Part shown: positions 1 through 7,500 of the stretch, piece by piece | Layout of the letters: each line of letters begins with the position of its first letter | Numbering within the stretch: position 1 is the stretch's first letter | Origin: Deinococcus hopiensis KR-140 | GTDB taxonomy: Bacteria; Deinococcota; Deinococci; Deinococcales; Deinococcaceae | Assembly (NCBI GenBank): GCA_943327755.2 | Contig: CALPYF020000009.1 | Span: forward strand, 1-64,000 | Reading direction: 5' to 3' | DNA: 64,000 bases | Translations under genes and position numbers: made by a program | Notes under the pieces: generated by a model | Databases searched by the model: none | The model's input: the letters and a program-made list of their open reading frames with translations, nothing else | Told to the model about the DNA's origin: nothing

Positions 1-1
1 G

Positions 2-150
2 GGTGAGTTCAGTACGCTGGAGATCGGCGGGTTCTGGGATGGTCACACACCCAAAACACCGCCGTTTGTCGTGCCGATTCGCGACCGATCATACGTTCAG
101 GAATTTTGCGTCCAGCACAGCCTCAACCTGAAGATGTCCGGTACAGAGCC
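2..150 (+). other. Open frame fragment of unknown gene at the window edge
   Basis: Reading from base 2, this frame is open from the window edge and gives protein-like sequence (for example GEFSTLEIGGFWDGHT and FVVPIRDRSYVQEF). It then runs out of phase with the chitinase frame at about 150. Third-position GC is clearly lower than in neighbouring genes. I do not recognise the product. It may be the tail of another gene or a mobile-element remnant fused to the chitinase, and the reading frame itself is not certain. Confidence 0.3.
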
Positions 151-1611
151 GCCAGTGACAACGTCGGCGTCAGCAAAGTCGAGTTCTACGCTGGGGGCAC
201 GCTCCTGGGCACCGACACGACCGCGCCGTACAGCTGGACCGACGCGGTGGGCAGCGCGCAGAACGGCACGCGGACGTACGCCGCCAGAGCCTTCGACGCG
301 GCGGGGAACTCGACCTCGGCCACGGCCAGCGTCACCGTCAATATCGGCGGCACCACCCCGCCCCCCACCAGCGGCTTCAGACGCATCGCGTACTTCGCGC
401 AGTGGGGCATCTACGGCCGGGGCTACCAGGTGAAGAACATCGACACCAGCGGCACGGCCGCCACCCTCACCCACATCAACTACGCCTTCGGGAACGTGTA
501 CAACGCGGGCGGCACGTACAAGTGCGACATCATCACCCGCGCCGAGAGCGGCAACGGGGACGGCGGCGACGGCTTCGCCGACTACGGCAAGAGCTTCGAC
601 GCGGCCACCAGCGTCGACGGCGCCCCAGACGTCTGGAGCCAGCCGCTGAAAGGCAACTTCAACCAGCTGAAGAAACTCAAGGCGAAATACCCCAACCTGA
701 AGGTCCTCATCTCGCTGGGCGGCTGGACCTGGAGCCGCTACTTCAGCGCCGCCGCGAGCACCGACGCGTCCCGCAAGGCGCTGGTCAGTTCCTGCATCGA
801 CCTGTACATCGAGGGGAACCTCCCGGTGTCCTCGGACGGCGCGGGCGGACCCGGCGCGGGGGCGGGCGTGTTCGACGGGATCGACATCGACTGGGAATAC
901 CCGGGCGGCGGCGGGCTGGCGTACAACACCGTCAGCGCTGCCGACAGGCAGAACTTCACGCTGCTCCTGCAGGAATTCCGCCGTCAGCTGGACGCCCTGC
1001 GCCCGGGCCTGCTGCTTACCATCGCCGCGCCCGGTGGACCCGACAAGATCGCCAACCAGGACCCCGCCGGGTACAGGGCCGCCGTGGACTGGGTGAACAT
1101 CATGACGTACGACTTCCGCGGCGCCTGGGACGCTGGCGGCCCCACCAACTTCCACAGCAACCTGTACACCGACCCGAACGGCCCGGGCAGCGGCCCCGCG
1201 AAGACCTACTCGGTGGACACGGCCGTGAACGCCTTCCTGAACGCCGGGATGCCCGCGAACAAGATCGTGGTGGGCGTGCCCTTCTACGGGCGCGGCTGGA
1301 CCGGCGTGCCCGGCGGCAACAACGGCCTGTACCAGAGTGCCAGCGGTCCCGCGCGCGGCACGTACGAGGCCGGAATCGAGGACTACAAGGTGCTGAAAAC
1401 CGCCCCGGGCACCGTGTTCCGCAGCGCCGCCACCGGCCAGATGTGGAAGTACGACGGCGCGACCTTCTGGAGTTACGACGACGAGCAGGTCATCGCCGCG
1501 AAGATGGCGTACGTCAAGAGCAAGGGCCTGGGCGGCGCGATGGCGTGGTCCCTGGACGGCGACGACGCGCAGGGCACCCTGGCGAAAGCCGTGGCGAACG
1601 GCCTGAAATAG
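106..1611 (+). CDS. GH18 chitinase with N-terminal Ig-like domain, probably 5'-truncated
   Basis: Glycoside hydrolase family 18 enzyme that hydrolyses beta-1,4-GlcNAc polymers (chitin), normally secreted. An Ig-like domain comes first (motif ASDNVGVSKVEFYAGG, residues about 17-80), then a linker with a proline stretch, then a TIM-barrel beginning at RRIAYFAQWGIYGRGY. The catalytic signature DGIDIDWEYPGG (DxxDxDxE) is intact, as are the barrel motifs SLGGWTWSRYF and NIMTYDFRGAWD, and the end is natural. The only in-frame start at the front is a weak TTG at 106 with no signal peptide. The Ig-like domain lacks its first strands: residues before ASDNV do not fit the family. I read this as a gene joined to foreign sequence near base 150, so it may be a pseudogene or may lack export. 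Stand-alone and convergent with the kinase gene that follows. Confidence 0.85.
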   Translation: MRPAQPQPEDVRYRAASDNVGVSKVEFYAGGTLLGTDTTAPYSWTDAVGSAQNGTRTYAARAFDAAGNSTSATASVTVNIGGTTPPPTSGFRRIAYFAQWGIYGRGYQVKNIDTSGTAATLTHINYAFGNVYNAGGTYKCDIITRAESGNGDGGDGFADYGKSFDAATSVDGAPDVWSQPLKGNFNQLKKLKAKYPNLKVLISLGGWTWSRYFSAAASTDASRKALVSSCIDLYIEGNLPVSSDGAGGPGAGAGVFDGIDIDWEYPGGGGLAYNTVSAADRQNFTLLLQEFRRQLDALRPGLLLTIAAPGGPDKIANQDPAGYRAAVDWVNIMTYDFRGAWDAGGPTNFHSNLYTDPNGPGSGPAKTYSVDTAVNAFLNAGMPANKIVVGVPFYGRGWTGVPGGNNGLYQSASGPARGTYEAGIEDYKVLKTAPGTVFRSAATGQMWKYDGATFWSYDDEQVIAAKMAYVKSKGLGGAMAWSLDGDDAQGTLAKAVANGLK

Positions 1612-1701
1612 GCCCGGTCTTCAGGGCGCAGAGAAGGGCCGGGACGTCTGGGCAGCCCCCAGCGCACCGGCCCCTACGCCGTCTGACCCGCATCCCCGCC
1701 C

Positions 1702-4398
1702 TCATGGCCCCTTGGGCAGCGAGAAGGCGAACGTCGCCCCCTCGTCCAGCTGTCCGTGCGCCCAGACCTGCCCCCCATGCCGGGAGACGATGCGCTTGAT
1801 GGTGGCCAGCCCCACGCCGGTCCCGGCGAACTGATCCTGCGTATGCAGCCGCTGGAACACGCCGAACAGTTTGCCCACGTACTGCTGGTCGAATCCCGAA
1901 CCGGTGTCCTCCACGAACACCGCCCAGTCCTGCGGCCGCTCCTCCGCCCAGACGCGCACCTGCAAGGGCCAGCCCGGACGGGCGAACTTCACGGCGTTGC
2001 TGAACAGGTTGGTGATCACCTGCTGAAGCGTCCCCGCATCGGCCCGCACGACCGGTAACGGCGCGACCCGCCACTCGACCCGCTGCTGCGGGAACTCCAG
2101 CCGGACGTCCTCCTGCGCCTGCCGCACCAGATCCTCCAGCGGCACCGGCCGGAAGTTCATGTCCACCCGGCCCGCCCGCGAGAGGGCCAGCATCGAATCG
2201 ATCATGTCCGTCATGCGGTCAGCGGCCTGCGAGACGATCTCCAGGTGCTGCTGCGTCTTGTCCAGCTGGCCCCGCCGCGCGGCGGCCATCGCCAGCTCCG
2301 TGAAGCCCTTGACGTGCCGGACCGGGGTGCGCAGATCGTGCGACACGCTGTACGTGAACGCCTGCAGTTCACTGTTCGCGATCTGCAGCTCCGCGTTCGT
2401 CAGCGCCAGTTCCTCGACGCTCTGCGCGCGCTCCAGCATCAGGATGAGGTTATGGATCGCGGTTTCCAGAACGGCGCGGTCCATCGGCGTCCAGAAGCGC
2501 TGGTCGAACAGACCGATGGCCAGCATGCCCAGCGGCTGCCCCCGCCGCGTGACCCGGAAGGCCGTGGCGGCATTCACGTGCCGGATCATCTCCAGCGGCG
2601 TGTCGGTCCCCTGCGCGTAATTGTCCTGATAGTTGGGCCTCCCGCTCTGCCACGTCCCGTGCAGTGCGGGCGCGTCCAGCGGCAGCCCGTGCTCGTCGAC
2701 CAGCCGCTGCAGTTCCGGGTTGCCGATGTCACCCACCTGGGATTTCAGCACCCAGCGGTCCGGGCCCTCCTCCCAGTACAGGGCGTACCCGGGGGTCAGC
2801 AGGGACAGCATGATCTCCTGCGCGCCGCGCACGAGCACGTACCGGTCGGTCTCGCTGGCCAGGTCACGGGACAGTTCCGCGAACGCTTCCAGCGCCTGCG
2901 TGCGCTTCTCGGCCTCGTCGCGCTGCGCCTGCAGTTCACGGGCCGCCACGATCCGGCTGTACAGCAGCGTGAAACTGCGGCCCAGCGACACGACCAGCTT
3001 GCGCTGCACGTCCGTCCAGGGCGCGGGGGTGGTGAAGCCCAGACTCAGCAGGGCCCGGGGCTCGCCGTCCTGCATGACCGGATACATGGCGGCCGTGTGG
3101 TACTGCGCGGAGTGCGCCACGCGCTGCTCCTGTTCCTGCCAGCCGTCCAGGAAGACCGGCGCGCGCGCCGCCAGCGCCTGCGCCACGATCGGCGTGTCCG
3201 ACGGCACGCCCCGCTGCAGGGTCTCCAGCAGCGCCGGGGACAGGTCCGGCGTCCACGTGACGGGCCACCAGCGCCCACCCCGCTCCTCCGAGAACATCGC
3301 GGAGATGCCGGGCAGCGCCCCGTGCAGCGTCGTCATCGCCACCTCCCCGAGCGCCTCGATGGACTGCGCGTGACTGGCCGCCTCGCTGAAGCGCTCGAAC
3401 GCCCGCGACGCCGCCTGTTCGTCATGCAGGGCCGCCTCCTGCTGCTCCAGCCGCGCCGCGTAGTCCGTGAGCGCCTGCGCCTGCAGGCGGGCCGCGGTCA
3501 CGTCACGCTGCGCGACCACGGCCCCACCCACGCGCCCATCCGGGAGCCGCACCGGCTGCCCACTGGCCAGCACGTACCGGATCGGCTGGCCGGGCACGCA
3601 GATGGCCATCTCGGCGTCCCGCACCGTCTCGCCCTGCCAGGCGCGGTACAGCGGAATCTCCGCCAGTTCCAGCGGGCCGGAGCCGTCCGCGCGGCACAGG
3701 TGGTACTGCGCGGCCCACTGCTCCGGCGGGACCGGCCGCGCCTCCTGCCCGTGCATGTCGCCCGCCTGCCCCGCGAAGCGCACCAGCCGACCCTGCGCGT
3801 CGCAGACGATCACCGCCTCGCCCAGACTGTCCAGCGTCGAGGTCAGGAAGGCGCGTTCGGTCTCCAGGGCCGCCGCACGCTGCGCCCCCGCCCGGCTGAC
3901 CTGCCCGGCTTCCTCCAGCCCGGCAGCCCGTTCCAACCCGGCGGCGCGGTCAAGGCCCAGGGCCGCCTGCGCCGCCAGAGCGTCCAGCAGAGCCCGGTCC
4001 ACCGCCGTGATCTCCCGGGGCGGTGTGAACCATAGGGCCAGCGCGCCCAGCACCGCGCCGTTCAGGCGAAGGGGCACCGCCAAGGCCGCCGCGACCGACG
4101 TGGCAGCAGACGTCCCCCCGCCCGGCGTGGCGTCCGCTGGAGCCACGATCAGCACGTCCCCCCGGATCAGGGCCTGACGGGCGAGGTCGTCGATGCCGTC
4201 ACGGCCGACCTGAGCCGCGACCGGCCCCGAAGAGATGATCTCCTCACGGTCCGGAAGAACACCCACGCCCCCGGCAGCCTGAAAGGCCGACTCCAGCCCG
4301 TTCAGGGCGGCGCCCAGGGCCTCCTGGCGCGTGCGGACCCCACCCAGAGCCTGGGCCAGTCGCGTGATCACGAGTGCGGTGCGCGCCGCGGCGTCCAT
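1702..4398 (-). CDS. Cytoplasmic multi-sensor histidine kinase (GAF-PAS-GAF-GAF-HisKA-HATPase)
   Basis: Sensor kinase of 898 aa with no membrane segment or signal peptide. A GAF-like domain (about 15-155) is followed by a PAS domain (about 180-300, with CDAQGRLVRFAG), two more GAF-like regions (about 320-640), the dimerisation/phosphoacceptor helix SVSHDLRTPVRHVKGF with His687, and an HATPase domain with N box NLFSNAVKF and G boxes DTGSGF and GTGVGLATIKRI. It has the same C-terminal style as the phytochrome-type kinases further right (KLFGVFQRLHTQDQFAGTG). No partner response regulator is adjacent. ATG 4398 is preferred because GAF-like sequence begins right after it. The start has no clear Shine-Dalgarno and overlaps the stop of a small upstream ORF. 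Longer in-frame starts back to 4530 are possible but add arginine/proline-rich sequence. Confidence 0.85.
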   Translation of the reverse strand: MDAAARTALVITRLAQALGGVRTRQEALGAALNGLESAFQAAGGVGVLPDREEIISSGPVAAQVGRDGIDDLARQALIRGDVLIVAPADATPGGGTSAATSVAAALAVPLRLNGAVLGALALWFTPPREITAVDRALLDALAAQAALGLDRAAGLERAAGLEEAGQVSRAGAQRAAALETERAFLTSTLDSLGEAVIVCDAQGRLVRFAGQAGDMHGQEARPVPPEQWAAQYHLCRADGSGPLELAEIPLYRAWQGETVRDAEMAICVPGQPIRYVLASGQPVRLPDGRVGGAVVAQRDVTAARLQAQALTDYAARLEQQEAALHDEQAASRAFERFSEAASHAQSIEALGEVAMTTLHGALPGISAMFSEERGGRWWPVTWTPDLSPALLETLQRGVPSDTPIVAQALAARAPVFLDGWQEQEQRVAHSAQYHTAAMYPVMQDGEPRALLSLGFTTPAPWTDVQRKLVVSLGRSFTLLYSRIVAARELQAQRDEAEKRTQALEAFAELSRDLASETDRYVLVRGAQEIMLSLLTPGYALYWEEGPDRWVLKSQVGDIGNPELQRLVDEHGLPLDAPALHGTWQSGRPNYQDNYAQGTDTPLEMIRHVNAATAFRVTRRGQPLGMLAIGLFDQRFWTPMDRAVLETAIHNLILMLERAQSVEELALTNAELQIANSELQAFTYSVSHDLRTPVRHVKGFTELAMAAARRGQLDKTQQHLEIVSQAADRMTDMIDSMLALSRAGRVDMNFRPVPLEDLVRQAQEDVRLEFPQQRVEWRVAPLPVVRADAGTLQQVITNLFSNAVKFARPGWPLQVRVWAEERPQDWAVFVEDTGSGFDQQYVGKLFGVFQRLHTQDQFAGTGVGLATIKRIVSRHGGQVWAHGQLDEGATFAFSLPKGP

Positions 4399-4499
4399 CA
4401 CGCGGCGTCCGGGCCACGCCGGCTGATGCCCGCCCTGCCGGGGTGGCCCGGCGCACCGTCCACGGGCGCCTCGCCGCGCCCTCCACTCATCCCAGACAT
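4398..4499 (-). CDS. Putative 33-aa upstream ORF coupled to the histidine kinase
   Basis: Reads MSGMSGGRGEAPVDG and on for 33 codons, ending in TGA whose last base is the first base of the kinase ATG (TGATG). Its ATG lies 9 nt after the TATACT -10 box, as in leaderless genes. Because the kinase start has no Shine-Dalgarno, translation of this ORF could deliver ribosomes to the kinase by termination-reinitiation. No known peptide is recognised. It could also be chance in GC-rich DNA. Confidence 0.35.
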   Translation of the reverse strand: MSGMSGGRGEAPVDGAPGHPGRAGISRRGPDAA

Positions 4500-4508
4500 A
4501 CGGCGCCC

Positions 4509-4514
4509 AGTATA
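4509..4514 (-). promoter_or_regulatory. -10 box TATACT for the histidine kinase transcript
   Basis: TATACT on the minus strand is a near-consensus -10 element in an otherwise GC-rich stretch. No convincing -35 hexamer is seen 16-18 nt upstream. The predicted transcription start is around 4499-4502. Confidence 0.5.
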
Positions 4515-4550
4515 GAGAGGCGCCGGCCACGGCCGCAGAGGTGAGGGAAC

Positions 4551-4593
4551 GGTTCAGGGGTTCCCGAGCCGGGTCCGGGAATCCCCCTGAACC
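4551..4593 (-). terminator. Hairpin terminator after the leftward CIS operon
   Basis: GGTTCAGGGG-TTCCCG pairs with CGGGAA-CCCCCTGAACC around an 8-nt loop. This very stable stem starts just 7 nt beyond the stop of the DUF4157 gene and upstream of the kinase promoter. No long U-tract follows on the minus strand, so termination strength is uncertain. Confidence 0.65.
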
Positions 4594-4599
4594 GCGCGG

Positions 4600-7500
4600 T
4601 CAGGACAGGCGGCGCAGTTCCTGTCCCAGCCGCTCCCGCAGGCGGGCGTACACCTCGCGCGCCACCTGATCCAGATCCACGGCACTGCCGGACTGGGCGC
4701 GGCGGCCCACAGCCTGCTCGTCCGGCGGACGCTGCGCAGGGGCCGGAGCGGCAGCGGGCCGGTCGGTCGCCGCCGCCTGCCACAGCGGCGCCGCTGCTGG
4801 CGCAGGTCCAGGCAGCGCCGGGCGGGACAGGGCCGGGCTCCCGCCCCGCTCCGGCCCCGCAGGCAGGCCCTGTGGGGCGGGGGTCCCCCGCTCCGGCGCG
4901 TCCCAGGTGGGCATTGGCTCCCACGGCGCAGGCAGGCCCAGCGCCCGTGGCGTGGCCTCTCCTGCGAACGTGGAGGCCGCCGCGACCCGCGCCGGACCTG
5001 CCGCCGCCTGCCGGGCCACCGCGTGCTCGGTGGCCAGCGCCACCCCCTCCTCATCACCGGCTGCCGGGGCGGGGCGGGATGCAGGACTGGCCGGGCGGGT
5101 CAGGGCCGCCGGGACGAACAGCGGGTCGCGGACACGCCGGGCGTGCGTGATCTCGTGCGCGGCCAGCGCCAGACCCGCCGGAGCCGTCAGCGGCAGGTCG
5201 TGCGGCAGGAAGACCGTCTGGCCCAGGGTCAGCCCGTCCGCCCGCGCGGCCCGCAGCGCCGGCTCCACCTCGGGACGGCGCACGACCCGCACGTCCGCCA
5301 CGCTGGTCCCCAGCGCGCCCCGCAGAGCGTCCTGCTCCCGGGGGGACAGCGGGGTGCCATGCCCATCCCGGCTCAGGGCCGTGTCCAGCGCCCGCAGGAC
5401 GGCGCTCTCCTGGGGGCGGGCCGCCGTGTCCTGAGGCGCCCGGGAGGGCGGGGCGCCCGGTCGCAGGGCACGCGGCACGGACACCCCGGGCGCCGCGCGG
5501 CGTGTCGGCACGAGAGTCTTACTGGCAGGCCACGCGGACGGCGGCTCACCCAGCTCAGCCCCGGTCGCCGGTTCGGCCCCCGGACGCTCCGGCGTCGGCA
5601 GCCCGGCAGCGGCGGACTCGGGTCGGGCCGGGCGGCGCCGGACCGGTGGGTGCCCGGGAGCGCCTCGTGTGCCACCCGGGCGGGCGCCCGGCTGGGCCTC
5701 CAGCCCGGGCGTGACGGACTGCTCGGGGTCGCCGACAGCCGCGACCTCCCGGCTGGGGTGCCTGAGCTTTTCCCCACTGGATTCAGGAACCGGCACTGCG
5801 GGCCACGCCAGCCTGTCAGGCGAGGTGGGCCCGGGCACTCGGGCCGGGTTGCCCGGCACCGGCAGGACCGGTGGTTCGGGCCAGCGATCCGGCGTCACCT
5901 CCGGCACCCGGCTCGCCCCGTGTGCGGACACGCGCAACCTCGGGAAAAGGGCCGCTTCCGGCACCGATGATCCATCCGGCACGGGCGCCAGCGCCGACCA
6001 GTCGGTCCCAAGAGGGACCAAGGCAGGAGCGCTCCCCCCGACGACAGGGGTGGGCAGACCGATCGGCGCCGCCGGACCGGTTGGGGGGCCACCCTCCGGC
6101 CGGACCTCGGCCGGCTGGAACCGCGCTGGCGGCAGCGGACCCCCGGGGTGGGTCCTGAGCGCCCCTCTCCCCTCGCCGGGGTGGACTGGCCCCGCCGCCT
6201 CCCGTCCAGCTGCGGGCTCGGGCCGCGCCTCAGGCCATGTGGGGCCGTCAGCCGGTGCGGGCTGCGGCGCCGAGTGCCTCTGCACCTCGGCCAGTGCAGC
6301 CGCACGGTCAGGCAGCTCCAGCGGACTGCGCTGAATGGCCCCGGCACGCCTCTCGAAGCTGCTGGGCTGACGGGTCGCCACGGGTTCCGGCCAGCCCGGC
6401 GCGACCGGACGCCGGCCCAACCCGCCTGGATTCAGCAGGTCAGCAGTGGGCATGATCGGGCTCACCGGCACGGACCGCCACGCCGTCGGCCGCGCGGGCG
6501 AAGTGATCCAGGTGGCGGGCTCGGCGGTCGCCTGCACTGCGCGGACTGGCAGCGGCTGGAGCTCCGTTACAGGCCCTGGGGCGTCCAGGAACCCGGCCAG
6601 ACGCCCGTCGGCAGGAACGACCGGGAACACCGGCCCGTCTGGAGTCGCCTGGACAGGGAGACCCGTCGAGCCGGAGGAAACGGGTCGTGGCGGCGTGGGT
6701 CCACCCAGGAGGGACTGGCGCGCCGCACCCGGCGACTCCAGCGGTGCCGGAACAGGCACGTCGGGTGGGCGGCGGCCGGGACCATCCGGCGCCGGTGAGC
6801 TCTGTATCGGCGCAGCCACAGTTCCGTCACCCGGGCGCAGCGTTGGGTTCAGCGCCTGGGTAGCGTCGACTGGAGTCCTGATGTGCGAGAGGGCGGCCTG
6901 GGCGGGCTCCACAGGCCAGGCGGGGACCCGCTGATCGCCAGGAAACGGGACCCGGAGATCAGGCGCCCCGGCCCGCAGGGGGGCCGGACGCCGCACCGCC
7001 CCAGACTGCCGCGTCACCACGGTCGGGGCGGATTCAGCGCCGACCGGGGCCGAGGGCGACCACCCGGGCCGCAGCGGCCGCACCGACTGCGGGGAAACCT
7101 GCGCTTCAGCTGGTACCAGCGGGCGAGCAACCTGATCACGGATTTCCGGACGGGGACGGGTCAACAGTGGCCCGGGGACGGACAAATCCGAGATTGGCTC
7201 TTCTCTGCCGGGCTCGAGAGGGAGCTCTGGCCTGCGGGACGCGGCTGCTGGAAGCCAGGGCTGCTGTGCCTCTGCGTTCAGCAGCGCGGCCATGGGCGAG
7301 GTGGGCAGCACCGGCGGGACGGGTTCCACCGCCTGCACGGATCGAGGGAGTTCCGGAGCGGACGCCCCGCCGGGACCAGCATCGTGAGCCGGGACAGCCA
7401 GTGGCCTACCGGGCTGCACAGCGGCCTCCGCAGTGGCACTGCCGGTCACCTCTGGCGGTCCGGGGCGGATGGCCTGCACCGCAGCGGCGGCTACCGGCAC

